Origin: an uncultured Alphaproteobacteria bacterium
GTDB lineage: Bacteria; Pseudomonadota; Alphaproteobacteria; RF32; CAG-239
Direction: 5' to 3'
DNA length: 64,000 nucleotides
NCBI GenBank assembly: GCA_944392255.1
Contig: CALXVY010000003.1
Location: 1 to 64,000 of the forward strand
The position numbers and the translations under genes were made by a program. Numbering within the stretch: the stretch's first letter is position 1; every line of letters starts with the position of its first letter. Below, piece by piece: positions 29,189 to 37,625 of the stretch. The notes under the pieces are model-generated. The model did no database searches. It saw only the letters and a program-made list of their open reading frames with translations, and had not been told where the DNA came from.

Positions 29189-30501
29189 GCTTCAATTTTT
29201 TGCAAAATAGCTTGCTCAATTTTATGTCCGTTAGTTTTGACCAGCTTGATGCGTATGTTTTGATAATTGAGCTTGATATTTTTTTTCTCCAGCGGAATTT
29301 CATCCATCAAAGAAAAGATAAAGCCGGCAAAAGTTTCACAATCAATTTCCGATAAATCAAGTTCAAAAGTCTTCTCAACTTCTTCAATAGGTGTGTATCC
29401 TTGAATTAGCCAAGAATTTTTATTGATTTGCTTGATGTTGGGAATAGATGGCGGCGCTGTAATATCATCTTCTAGTTCGCCGACAATTTCTTCCAATAAA
29501 TCGTTCATAGTTACAATGCCGGAGATGCCGCCATACTCGTCAACTACCATTGCAAAGTGAATGCGACTTTTTTGCATATTGTGAAATAGGTCATCTATAT
29601 GTTGGGTCTCTGGCACAAATAAGGTCGGCTTGATGGCTTTGTTGATGAGGGCGGATTTACCTTGCGGTTTGTATTTGAAATAGTCCTTAATGTTCAAAAT
29701 ACCTAAAATATTGTCGGTATTATCTTTGTAAACCGGATAGACAGAATAACGCGTTTCAATCATGATTTTTTCCCAATTTCCGGTGTCATCTTCCACATCT
29801 AAAAACTGCACGTCGGTGCGGTGTTTCATGACCTCATAAACCAATTTGTCATCAAACTCAAAAACATTATGGATAAGCTCTTTTTCCTTATCATCAATCG
29901 TGCCATTTTCGGTGCCGACATCAATCATAATACGGATTTCTTCTTCGGTTACGTTTTCATTCTTTTCTTCGGGATTGATGCCAAGTAAGCGTAATGAAAT
30001 GTTGGTGGAAACAGTTAAAAACCATACAATCGGCGAGAAAATTTTAGCAATGATATATATGGACGAAGACATAAATAAGCCGATTTTTTCGGCATGTTGC
30101 ATGGCAATGCGTTTGGGTACGAGCTCGCCCCAAATTAGTGTGATATAAGATAAAATCAATGTAATACCGATAACGGCTAAAATATCTAATGTGATGGGTG
30201 AAAGTGTAACCCCCTTTGCTATCAGCCAATCAACAATGCGGTCAGAAAAGTTATCGGCGGCAAAAGCACTACCTAAAAAACCGGCAAGAGTGATGCCTAC
30301 TTGAATGGTGGCTAAAAATTTGGCTGGTTGTGCGGTGAGAGATGCTAAGCGAACGGCTCGTTTATCGCCATTTTCAGCCATGCGTTTGAGTTTGTTATCA
30401 TTGATGGAGATGACCGCAATTTCAGCGCAAGCAAAAACGGCATTCAAGAAAATTAAAAAAGCTTGGAACAATAATAATTCGAGAACAGTATAGTCAGTCA
30501 T
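29185..30501 (-). CDS. CNNM/CorC-type hemolysin family membrane protein
   Basis: A 438-residue protein in family order: N-terminal DUF21 membrane domain (about residues 5-195, beginning [21 protein letters not shown]), two CBS modules (about 205-335, with [23 protein letters not shown]) and a C-terminal CorC/HlyC domain. Members move or regulate magnesium or cobalt; the old haemolysin label is misleading. Promoter sits just upstream; gene is tail-to-tail with the DUF2062 gene. Confidence 0.92.
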   Translation of the reverse strand: MTDYTVLELLLFQAFLIFLNAVFACAEIAVISINDNKLKRMAENGDKRAVRLASLTAQPAKFLATIQVGITLAGFLGSAFAADNFSDRIVDWLIAKGVTLSPITLDILAVIGITLILSYITLIWGELVPKRIAMQHAEKIGLFMSSSIYIIAKIFSPIVWFLTVSTNISLRLLGINPEEKNENVTEEEIRIMIDVGTENGTIDDKEKELIHNVFEFDDKLVYEVMKHRTDVQFLDVEDDTGNWEKIMIETRYSVYPVYKDNTDNILGILNIKDYFKYKPQGKSALINKAIKPTLFVPETQHIDDLFHNMQKSRIHFAMVVDEYGGISGIVTMNDLLEEIVGELEDDITAPPSIPNIKQINKNSWLIQGYTPIEEVEKTFELDLSEIDCETFAGFIFSLMDEIPLEKKNIKLNYQNIRIKLVKTNGHKIEQAILQKIEA

Positions 30502-30533
30502 AAACAGTTTCCAATTGTTGTTTGTATATTTAA

Positions 30534-30562
30534 AGTGTAGCGGTAGAAATTTCCTTTGACAA
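30534..30562 (-). promoter_or_regulatory. Promoter of the CNNM gene, with inverted repeat
   Basis: Minus-strand TTGTCA (30557-30562) and TACACT (30534-30539) with 17 bases between. A palindrome, TTTCCTT-TGAC-AAGGAAA (30550-30567), covers the -35 box and may be an operator. It also lies just past the end of the ArsR-type gene. Confidence 0.55.
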
Positions 30563-30570
30563 GGAAAAAT

Positions 30571-31209
30571 TTAAAATTCAGCCTTATTTTTTAGATTGTC
30601 ATAGCGTTTATGAATGCACTGAATGGCGGTTTTGTGCACACCTTGGGTGATGTCATAGTAAATGAAACGTCCATCACGGCGGGCTGTAACAAAGCCATCG
30701 TCTTTCAGGCGCTTTAGGTATTGCGAAACTTTCATTTGCTCGCTTTCTATACCTTTGATTATGTCCGTGACATTGCTTTCGCCATATAAAGTAAGGTATT
30801 CTAAAATGCGCATTTTGTCATAGTTGGCAAAGAGTTTGATGCGGTTGGCAACCATTGTGGTATAATCTTTGGGTAGAAGTGCTTTTTCTTCCAGATAAAA
30901 AAAACTATCAGTCATATAGGCAAAAAGTTTGCGAATGCACTCAAAAATGCTCGCCGGATATTCTTCATAGATATTGTAATAAATAAAAATGCCTTTGCGT
31001 TCGGTTTTAACCAAATTAGCATCGCGGAGCTTTTTTAAGCTTTGGGAGACAATCATTTGTTCTTCATCCACCGCTTTGGTTAAGGTGGATACTGATGAAG
31101 CGCCGTTGACATCCATATATTCCAATAGACGCAAGCGTAAAGGGTGGGCAATATAACTGATGCCTTTGACGGCTTTTTTCATAATTTCCGGCGGCAGTTG
31201 CTGCTCCAT
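30571..31209 (-). CDS. Tandem-domain ArsR-type winged-helix regulator
   Basis: A 212-residue protein made of two successive ArsR-like winged helices. The first (about residues 12-80) has ISYIAHPLRLRLLEYM, VSQSLKKLRDANLV and KGIFIYYNIYEE; the second (about 118-190) has LFANYDKMRILEYL, MKVSQYLKRLKDDGFV and DGRFIYYDIT. ArsR proteins normally carry one and dimerise; here both are in one chain, a fused pair. No metal-binding cysteine cluster is seen. It probably binds DNA and responds to an unknown signal. Tail region carries the regulated-looking palindrome of the next gene on the strand. Confidence 0.85.
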   Translation of the reverse strand: MEQQLPPEIMKKAVKGISYIAHPLRLRLLEYMDVNGASSVSTLTKAVDEEQMIVSQSLKKLRDANLVKTERKGIFIYYNIYEEYPASIFECIRKLFAYMTDSFFYLEEKALLPKDYTTMVANRIKLFANYDKMRILEYLTLYGESNVTDIIKGIESEQMKVSQYLKRLKDDGFVTARRDGRFIYYDITQGVHKTAIQCIHKRYDNLKNKAEF

Positions 31210-31270
31210 TAGCTTATCTCCAATCTTTTTTCCTTTCAGCCTATATCAAACTGCGATAATTTGCAATTAT

Positions 31271-31302
31271 AAAAAAATTCCCCGACTTAAAACATCGGGG
31301 AA
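31271..31302 (-). terminator. Terminator of the 32283-31307 operon
   Basis: Minus-strand TTCCCCGA and TCGGGGAA around a loop, followed by a T run, five bases past the thioredoxin-like gene. Confidence 0.85.
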
Positions 31303-31306
31303 AATG

Positions 31307-31696
31307 TTATTTTATAAAAGATTGAGCATAATTTTCAAATTGGTTTTCATATTCCGGAGCCCAGCCCATCAGATAATTTTTGCCTATGAGCAGAAGAGGG
31401 GTGCCAATTTGATTACCTTGAATTTTATATTCATTTACGGCTTGTAAAAGCAGTTTATATCCCCCAGGATTGCCGACATTGACCATTGTTAGTTCTAAAT
31501 TTGGATGTTTGCCATGAATATATTTCAAGGCTTCATGGCAGTGCGGACAATAGTTGGAATAAAAAAAATATATTTTGTTTTCAGAAAAAGCCGATTGTTC
31601 ACCAGTAGTTTGAGCAACGTTTTCTTTATTGGTCTGATTATCACAACCGGTGAGGATAAAAAGACCTAATACAAAAGCAAAAATGATTTTGTTCAT
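31307..31696 (-). CDS. Thioredoxin-like lipoprotein
   Basis: A 129-residue protein with a lipoprotein signal (ILTGC, lipidated C18) and a thioredoxin/glutaredoxin-like fold: FFYSNYCPHCHEALKY with the redox pair C50 and C53, and the cis-proline region QIGTPLLLIGK. It should face the periplasm from a membrane and act as a disulfide reductase or carrier. A 31708-32283 partner lies 11 bases upstream in the same operon. Confidence 0.87.
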   Translation of the reverse strand: MNKIIFAFVLGLFILTGCDNQTNKENVAQTTGEQSAFSENKIYFFYSNYCPHCHEALKYIHGKHPNLELTMVNVGNPGGYKLLLQAVNEYKIQGNQIGTPLLLIGKNYLMGWAPEYENQFENYAQSFIK

Positions 31697-31707
31697 CTGT
31701 TTTCTCC

Positions 31708-32283
31708 TTATTCTATGCAGCAGTCAACTGCTTTTCTGACAAAAGCTTTCATCTTGGATAAAGTGCCGGTTTTTTCTTCTTGAACTTCCGGTATCGTAGA
31801 GATGTTGGTATCAATTTTTTCTGAAAGTTTTTTCATGGCTTCGGTTTTATCTTCAATCCATTTGATATCGGCAACGTTTAACATATTCATATTTAAGCCC
31901 CAGAACAGGCAATAAAGCTCATATGCTTGGTTGAAGAGTTTGTAGGCTTCTTCTTTATGTCCTAATGACTGTTGCTTGGTGCCGACTTCCATTAAACGCA
32001 TGGAAGATGCTAATAAATGTTTGGATATGCACCAAACTTCTCCTTCATAAGCCGGAATAACTTTTTGCATCAAAGTTTTGCGCATTTCACGAATGTTTTG
32101 AACTAAATCGTAAAAAGAATTTTTGCCGGTTTTAGCGCCTGAAAAAACGAGGTGTTCTTCAATGCTGATAAGGTTCATGATAGCGATGGTTAAATCTTGG
32201 TCAGAAGATAGGTCTTTGGGATTGACCTTTTTGGCGCTGTCTATTGTTTCAACAAACTCTTTGACATTTTCAATCTTTTTCAT
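31708..32283 (-). CDS. Helical protein of unknown function
   Basis: A 191-residue cytosolic protein, mostly amphipathic helices; one stretch, HKEEAYKLFNQAYELYCLFWGL, could be a TPR-like pair. A cluster of cysteines closes the chain (VDCCIE). Not recognised. First gene of a two-gene operon with the thioredoxin-like lipoprotein and read from a strong promoter. Confidence 0.75.
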   Translation of the reverse strand: MKKIENVKEFVETIDSAKKVNPKDLSSDQDLTIAIMNLISIEEHLVFSGAKTGKNSFYDLVQNIREMRKTLMQKVIPAYEGEVWCISKHLLASSMRLMEVGTKQQSLGHKEEAYKLFNQAYELYCLFWGLNMNMLNVADIKWIEDKTEAMKKLSEKIDTNISTIPEVQEEKTGTLSKMKAFVRKAVDCCIE

Positions 32284-32314
32284 GGTAGTTCTCCATATAT
32301 TTATTTATATATGT

Positions 32315-32344
32315 ATTATATATGTAATATATTGAAATTGTCAA
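32315..32344 (-). promoter_or_regulatory. Strong promoter for the 32283-31307 operon
   Basis: Minus-strand TTGACA (32339-32344) and TATAAT (32315-32320), both perfect, 18 bases apart; the start codon is about 32 bases further on. Confidence 0.75.
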
Positions 32345-32391
32345 GTGTTTTTGTATAAGATTATATTTCAAAATTTTTTTGAAATATAATC

Positions 32392-33879
32392 TTATGCTCT
32401 TAATTTTTCTTGTTTGATATAAGGCATTAAATCTACGTTTGATTTCTTATTTTTTTGTGAGTGCAACGGATTTAATTTTACATTATTTTTTTGAAATTTT
32501 GCTTTTTTTAGGCGAATACTTGTTTCTTTATCTATTTGTGCCATGTCTAATTTGGGTACTTGAGTTATGGCAACATCATTTTCCATACAAGCTAAAAGTA
32601 AACGCGCCTTAAATTCTTCTGATTTGATATTTCCAAATGATATGGTTTGTCCTTGTTCTTTAGCATACTGAACAAGTTTGTTGAAATCATGATAGTCAGG
32701 GATTTGGGGTTTTCCTTGTTTATTTTGTGCAGATATTCCAACATTATCGGCATCAGTTGCTTGAATGTGCAGTTTTTCACCATTTTGGCGTTGGATTGTG
32801 GCATTATAGTAAGAAGAAGTTTCATTTTCGATATATTGAGCATTTTCTTCTTGAGCAACTCTTTTATAATAGTTACGTATGGGTTGGATAGATTCCTTAT
32901 CTTGAACGGTTTGAACAGATGGTTTATCTGTGTTATCTTTAATGTTTAAGGCTTCTTTTTTATAGCGAAGTTCTATTTCCTTGGCCGCACCATCTTTTAA
33001 TCCACCTAATGTTGTACTGATGTCGGTGTTTAAAGATAAGCCAAAGTCTGGGTGTTTTTGTAAAGTATCAAAAATATGATGTAATATGTTGATATGACCA
33101 ATAAAACCATCTTTTGTTTCTTCTTTTAAGAAATATGATTTTAGAAAATCAGAATCATAATTTGTTTGATTTAAAATATGTTCACAGCTTTGTTGAAAGT
33201 TGTCTAAACTTATTGTCTTTTGTAATTTGGCAATTTGATCCGGTCGATATGATGTCATAGCCAGATGTTGAGCCATTAGTTTAGAAGCGCCAACAGCATT
33301 GATGACAATTTGTGCGGATGAATCTATTTTTATGCCTTTGCGCTGTAAAGCCGAGCAAAAATCTTGGATATTTTGTTCTTGGTGTAATTCTTCTTTGCCA
33401 TTACGACTACCGATTGGCAGAGATTTCGTGGCAATAATGGCAAAAGGACGCTTGCTCATATCCAGAAAAGAAATTTCAGTACTTCCACCGCCGCTTTCTA
33501 TAAACAATATTTGTTTTGGATTATTTTTTAGCCTAATGGAACTTAGTCCTCCTAAAATAGCTAAACGTGCTTCTCTTTGAGGGGCTAAAATATGAACTTT
33601 TCTGTGCGTTTTTTGCTCTAATTCTTTTTGTATTTCTTTTCCATTGGGAGCACTGCGAATTCCTTCCGTTGCATAGATATAGGTATGTTCCGGCATAACG
33701 TCATATTCTTCTTTTGCCGTGCGCATAAAGTCTTCAACATGTTTGATAATGTCTTCTTTGGAGACATTATTATCAATTTGAGAAATGTGTTTATTGCGGA
33801 GAATATGATATTCTCCGTTTGAAAAAATTTTAATCTTTACGGCATTGGTTCCAATATCTATAACACAAAAGTTTTTCAT
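32392..33879 (-). CDS. Ppx/GppA family phosphatase
   Basis: A 495-residue protein of the ASKHA-fold exopolyphosphatase/guanosine pentaphosphatase family. N-terminal phosphate loop FCVIDIGTNAVKIKIF, then IYATEGIRSAPNG, LAPQREARLAILGGL and the second loop LFIESGGGSTEISF. It would hydrolyse polyphosphate or pppGpp. From about residue 320 it departs from the family: a long polar, K/Q/N-rich region (KEALNIKDNTDKPSVQ) instead of the usual C-terminal HD domain, so activity is uncertain. Monocistronic. Confidence 0.85.
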   Translation of the reverse strand: MKNFCVIDIGTNAVKIKIFSNGEYHILRNKHISQIDNNVSKEDIIKHVEDFMRTAKEEYDVMPEHTYIYATEGIRSAPNGKEIQKELEQKTHRKVHILAPQREARLAILGGLSSIRLKNNPKQILFIESGGGSTEISFLDMSKRPFAIIATKSLPIGSRNGKEELHQEQNIQDFCSALQRKGIKIDSSAQIVINAVGASKLMAQHLAMTSYRPDQIAKLQKTISLDNFQQSCEHILNQTNYDSDFLKSYFLKEETKDGFIGHINILHHIFDTLQKHPDFGLSLNTDISTTLGGLKDGAAKEIELRYKKEALNIKDNTDKPSVQTVQDKESIQPIRNYYKRVAQEENAQYIENETSSYYNATIQRQNGEKLHIQATDADNVGISAQNKQGKPQIPDYHDFNKLVQYAKEQGQTISFGNIKSEEFKARLLLACMENDVAITQVPKLDMAQIDKETSIRLKKAKFQKNNVKLNPLHSQKNKKSNVDLMPYIKQEKLRA

Positions 33880-34000
33880 TTAATTTCCTTACTATCTGAG
33901 ATAGAGTAGCATATTTTATGGGAACAAACAAGAAAATTGTTCAAGGTTTTGATTGTGGTTGTAGAGGCATTATATGTCGGAAGGAATGGATTTCAGAGGT

Positions 34001-34285
34001 CGCTGGTTCGCGTCAATGCCTTCGGCATCTTTAAAAAAGAAAAAAGACTACGCAAGGTAGCCTCTTTTCTTTTTTATGGTCGGAATGACTGGACTGACGT
34101 CGCTTATGCTCCGCCGCTTCGTTCGTCGTTCGGCTGAAAGCCTCACCGGCATACTTCCGTCTGCCTCTCCTCCTAGTCAAACAGCTTTTTCGCTGGTTCG
34201 CGTCAATGCCTTCGGCATCTTTAAAAAAGAAAAAAGACTACGCGAGGTAGCCTTTTTTCTTTTTTATGGTCGGAATGACTGGACT
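34001..34285. repeat. 95-bp direct repeat containing the 3' end of tRNA-Pro
   Basis: The 95 bases 34001-34095 recur, with two mismatches, at 34191-34285, 190 bases away. Each copy opens with CGCTGGTTCG, contains the terminator hairpin and ends in the first bases of the tRNA-Pro T arm; copy one therefore holds only the last 19 bases of a tRNA. The opening of each copy is an inverted match to the tRNA T arm. The rest of 33880-34000 holds nothing recognisable. Confidence 0.85.
34223..34265 (-). terminator. Terminator of tRNA-Pro
   Basis: Minus-strand A/G-rich AAAAAAGAAAAAAGGCTACC pairs with GTAGTCTTTTTTCTTTTTT (one mismatch), immediately after the tRNA CCA. A second copy of it is at about 34033-34075. 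Confidence 0.75.
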
Positions 34286-34343
34286 CGAACCAGCGACCTC
34301 TTCGTCCCGAACGAAGCGTTCTACCAGGCTGAACTACATTCCG
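34267..34343 (-). tRNA. tRNA-Pro (anticodon CGG)
   Basis: Minus-strand 77 bases: acceptor CGGAATG/CATTCCG, D arm with TTCAGCCTGGTAGAA, anticodon stem CTTCG/CGAAG around TTCGGGA (anticodon CGG), T arm with GGTTCGAGTCC, discriminator A and encoded CCA. Confidence 0.95.
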
Positions 34344-34412
34344 TTTATCTTAACTCGTATGTACATATCACAAAAAAAAAATTAAACAAGTCTTTTTTTT
34401 ATTTTTTTTGCA

Positions 34413-35933
34413 TTAAACTTCATAAATTTTATTAATTCCACTTATATTGAAATATCTTGGTTCGTTTCTTTGTGCGCAAATGGCTAAAAGTTTTTCTTGT
34501 TCTATTCTTTTGGGAAAAATTAACCTGAGACTTATTTCTCCATTACTTTTTTTGTATTCTATTTTGAGTTTTTTTTGTTTTTTTATGGCTTGTTCTAATT
34601 TTTTCTTTTTTTGCGCATTATTTAATTCTTGAGGTAAATACTGTTCTAAAAATTCGCAAATTCTTTCATCGGTCATGACATGGCGCTTTTGTATGGGTTT
34701 GGTTAAACTCAATCCTTCAAATGAGGTACAACGGCTTAAAGCAACGTATAATTGTCCGGTGGCAAAAGTTCCTCGTCCAATATCTAAGGTCACATGGTCA
34801 AAGGTTTTACCTTGACTCTTGTGAATGGTGACTGCCCATGCCAGACGAAACGGAAATTGTGTAAAAGAGCCAATTACTTCAGAAATAATTTCTTTACCTT
34901 CCATGGTATATTTAAAAATTTCCCAAGAGTAGGGGAAAACCTCAACCAGTTTTTGATTGTTCATCAATCTTACCGAAACATGCTTTATCCTTCCGTTTTC
35001 AAGAAAAATTTTTTCGATATATCCTAAACTTCCGTTTACCCAACGGTTTTTGGCATCATTGTTCAAAAACATAATTTGAGCACCGGTACGAAAATAAAGT
35101 TCTTCACTGTTGGGATATGATTCTTGATTGAAACTACCATCAATGACAGCATTGGCACAATAGGTAATGCCTTCCAGTTTATTTAAATGTTCTTGATTGA
35201 TTTCTTCAGCTAACGCATTGGTGGAGGTCAAAAAAATCTGAAATTCGGTTAAATTATAAAATTTTTGTTCCGTATTTAATCGGCTGTTTAATTTGCAAAT
35301 ATCGTCATCGCTGACGGTATTATTACGAAAGCGGCTGAGCATTTCTATAAATTCGGTATCTTTTTGACGATAGATTTTTTGTAGTTCAACAACTTCTAAT
35401 GATATTTTTTTGAAAACTTCGGCACTGAAAAAATAAGGCGAATCGTATTTTTGAAAAAAATAACTCTGTTCAACATTGGAAATGACTGGTGGAAGTTGGT
35501 ATAAATCGCCAACAAAAATCATTTGAACTCCGCCAAAAGGTGCCTCTTTTTCCGGACCATAGAGTTCCAAAAATGTATTAATGCAGTCTAGTAAATCTGC
35601 TCTCAGCATAGAAACTTCATCAATCACTAAGGTTTCCAGATTTTTGAAAATGCGTTTGCTTCTTGGCGTGAAGTCTCCAGATTTAATTTTTTCTGGGGTT
35701 ATATTAATCGGAAAGCCAAAAAAACGATGTATGGTTTGTCCTTTGACATTGAGGGCTGCTACACCGGTGGGCGCCAGAATGACCATGTTTTTATTGATAT
35801 GGTCGCGGCAATAGTTTAAAAAAGTGGATTTTCCGGTACCGGCTTTTCCGGTGACAAACAAATGCTTGGCGCTGTTGTTAATGATATTCAGCGCTTTCGA
35901 AAATTCTGATGTTATTTCAATTTGTTGGGGCAT
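34413..35933 (-). CDS. Pif1-like DNA helicase (SF1B)
   Basis: A 506-residue ATP-dependent helicase of the Pif1/RecD-like group: Walker A FVTGKAGTGKSTFLN, APTGVAALNVKGQTIHRFF, Walker B ETLVIDEVSMLRADLLD, FVGDLYQLPPV, and the late motifs TIHKSQGKTFDHV and QLYVALSRCTSFEGL. These enzymes unwind forks and G-quadruplexes moving 5' to 3'. The C-terminal 70 residues are basic. Not part of an operon; divergent from the flavin-reductase gene. Confidence 0.9.
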   Translation of the reverse strand: MPQQIEITSEFSKALNIINNSAKHLFVTGKAGTGKSTFLNYCRDHINKNMVILAPTGVAALNVKGQTIHRFFGFPINITPEKIKSGDFTPRSKRIFKNLETLVIDEVSMLRADLLDCINTFLELYGPEKEAPFGGVQMIFVGDLYQLPPVISNVEQSYFFQKYDSPYFFSAEVFKKISLEVVELQKIYRQKDTEFIEMLSRFRNNTVSDDDICKLNSRLNTEQKFYNLTEFQIFLTSTNALAEEINQEHLNKLEGITYCANAVIDGSFNQESYPNSEELYFRTGAQIMFLNNDAKNRWVNGSLGYIEKIFLENGRIKHVSVRLMNNQKLVEVFPYSWEIFKYTMEGKEIISEVIGSFTQFPFRLAWAVTIHKSQGKTFDHVTLDIGRGTFATGQLYVALSRCTSFEGLSLTKPIQKRHVMTDERICEFLEQYLPQELNNAQKKKKLEQAIKKQKKLKIEYKKSNGEISLRLIFPKRIEQEKLLAICAQRNEPRYFNISGINKIYEV

Positions 35934-36047
35934 TTGTTATCCTTTATTTTTTTTATTCTTATCCATACTATACAAAATTTTTCCAATAACAATTTGAAAA
36001 ATAAATTTTATTCACTATATAATATAAAAAAATTAAGGATGACTAAA

Positions 36048-36563
36048 ATGGATGCCAATGCACTTTTTAAATTGACCAATGGGTTGTATGTTTTGGGCGC
36101 TGATGATAACGGTTCTCCGGTCGGAAGCTTGATTGATGCTGTTTCTCAGGTGGCTCATTCTCCGGATATTATCATTGTTTCTTGCGGAAACAATAGTTAT
36201 ACCAAAGAAGTGGTTGACAAAAATGGTATGTTGTCTTTGAGTGTGCTTGGTAAAAGTGTTAATCCTTTTGTTATTGCCAATTTTGGTTTTCAATCTTCTC
36301 GTAATGTGAAGAAGTGGAATAATGTGGAGTATGAAATTAAAGATGGTTTACCTTATTTAAAAGATTGTATTGCCACATTAAAGGCCAAAGTTATCAGTAA
36401 ACAAGTTTTTTCCAGCAATACCATGTTCGCCGCCGAAGTAGTTGATGGTGAATGTCACAATGAAGAAGAAGCTTTGACTTATGCCGATTATCGAAACGGA
36501 TTTAAAGATAAGGTCATGCAAAGCTTTCAAGAATATAAATCTAAACTTAACTCTCAAAAATAA
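36048..36563 (+). CDS. Flavin reductase-like FMN-binding protein
   Basis: A 171-residue protein of the flavin-reductase split-barrel type: [36 protein letters not shown] and [16 protein letters not shown] recall FMN-binding flavoredoxin-like proteins. Start: AAGGA stands eight bases before ATG 36048; ATG 36039 overlaps it and an upstream frame to 35922 is AT-rich noise. It is followed after 10 bases by rubredoxin, with which it probably exchanges electrons, perhaps for oxygen or peroxide defence. Confidence 0.8.
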   Translation: MDANALFKLTNGLYVLGADDNGSPVGSLIDAVSQVAHSPDIIIVSCGNNSYTKEVVDKNGMLSLSVLGKSVNPFVIANFGFQSSRNVKKWNNVEYEIKDGLPYLKDCIATLKAKVISKQVFSSNTMFAAEVVDGECHNEEEALTYADYRNGFKDKVMQSFQEYKSKLNSQK

Positions 36564-36573
36564 GGAGATAATT

Positions 36574-36723
36574 ATGACTGACGAAAAGAAAAATTTGAAA
36601 TGGGTTTGCACCGTATGCGGTTATGTTTATGATGAAGAAACCCCGTTTGAAGAATTGCCGGAAGATTGGGTTTGCCCTTTGTGTGGTGTTGATAAATCTT
36701 TCTTTGAACAAAAAGAAATGTAA
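36574..36723 (+). CDS. Rubredoxin
   Basis: A 49-residue rubredoxin with one iron in four cysteines: [10 protein letters not shown] and [10 protein letters not shown]. An AGGAGA ribosome site overlaps the previous stop. Rubredoxins are electron carriers, common in organisms tolerant of low oxygen. Operon with the flavin reductase-like gene; a terminator follows. Confidence 0.95.
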   Translation: MTDEKKNLKWVCTVCGYVYDEETPFEELPEDWVCPLCGVDKSFFEQKEM

Positions 36724-36742
36724 TCTTTCTCATCTCTATTAT

Positions 36743-36774
36743 AAATACCCTCAAAATTTGAGGGTATTTTTTTT
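36743..36774 (+). terminator. Terminator of rubredoxin operon
   Basis: AAATACCCTCA and TGAGGGTATTT pair, followed by a T run; it isolates the flagellar operon behind it. Confidence 0.87.
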
Positions 36775-36788
36775 GCTTTTATTTTTTT

Positions 36789-36804
36789 TGGCACGGCATT
36801 TGCA
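36789..36804 (+). promoter_or_regulatory. Sigma-54 promoter of the flgF operon
   Basis: TGGCACGGCATTTGCA matches the -24/-12 element TGGCAC-N5-TTGCA exactly; about 50 bases before the flgF start. Sigma-54 control of rod and basal-body genes is established in Caulobacter-like flagellar hierarchies. Confidence 0.8.
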
Positions 36805-36853
36805 TAATAAAAAACAAATGATTAAATTATCCAAAACTATTGGGGAGAATATA

Positions 36854-37606
36854 ATGGATAATACAAAATATGTGGCTTTGTCTCGTCAGATGGCCTTGTG
36901 GAAGCAAATGGATGTTGTGTCTAATAATATGGCAAACATGAATACTTCCGGCTATAAACAAGACGAAGCAGTGTTTGCTTCTTATTTGCATAAAGCTGAT
37001 GAAAATATAAAAGTGAAGGGTTTGGCAGCAAAACCTTTGTATTTTACGCAAGATTACGGAACTTATAAAAATTTTAATGAAGGTATGTTGGCTGAAACTG
37101 GAAATACCCTTGATGTAGCTATTAAAGGTGATGCTTTCTTTGCTATTCAAACCGCAGGCGGCGAAAAATATACCCGTAAAGGTAATTTTGCTCTTGATGC
37201 GGACGGAATGTTGGTTACCTCAGAAGGTGATCCTGTTCTTTCCGAAGCAAATGAGCCGTTTTTTATTGCTCCCGGCGAAAGAGAAATTTCCATTATGGAA
37301 AATGGTGAGGTTTATACCGAAAATGGTTTAATCGGCAAGATGAAAATTGTTAGCTTTGCTGATAATCAAAAATTGCTCAAAGTGGCAAACACCATGTTTG
37401 AAAACGTTGATGGCAATAATATGGTTATCGGTGAGGATAATATTAAAGTTTTACAGGGAAAATTGGAAAAATCTAATGTTAATTCCATTGAAGAAATGAC
37501 CAAACTTGTTAGTTTGCAACGTTCTTATGAATATGTACAGCAGATGATTGATGAAGAGCATGATCGTCTGTCCAATACAATTAGTGCTTTTACTCAAATG
37601 ATTTAA
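36854..37606 (+). CDS. flgF: Flagellar basal-body rod protein FlgF
   Basis: A 250-residue proximal-rod protein. The family N-terminal helix has MDVVSNNMANMNTSGYKQDE, and the C-terminal helix EEMTKLVSLQRSYEYVQQ; between them is the D1 domain (GDAFFAIQTAGGEKYTRKGNF). The ATG at 36854 is used because GGGGAG precedes it; the frame runs 77 codons upstream through the terminator and sigma-54 site, which rules the longer form out. First gene of flgFGAH. Confidence 0.95.
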   Translation: MDNTKYVALSRQMALWKQMDVVSNNMANMNTSGYKQDEAVFASYLHKADENIKVKGLAAKPLYFTQDYGTYKNFNEGMLAETGNTLDVAIKGDAFFAIQTAGGEKYTRKGNFALDADGMLVTSEGDPVLSEANEPFFIAPGEREISIMENGEVYTENGLIGKMKIVSFADNQKLLKVANTMFENVDGNNMVIGEDNIKVLQGKLEKSNVNSIEEMTKLVSLQRSYEYVQQMIDEEHDRLSNTISAFTQMI

Positions 37607-37625
37607 TTAAATAGGGAATAAAAAT

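Noticed and set aside
34077-34095. Second tRNA-Pro gene
   Set aside because: Only the last 19 bases of the tRNA are present, with no anticodon arm.
33937-34435. Two forward frames across tRNA-Pro repeats
   Set aside because: They read through the tRNA and its terminator copies.
36623-36853. Longer flgF frame from 36623
   Set aside because: It overlaps rubredoxin, its terminator and the sigma-54 element.
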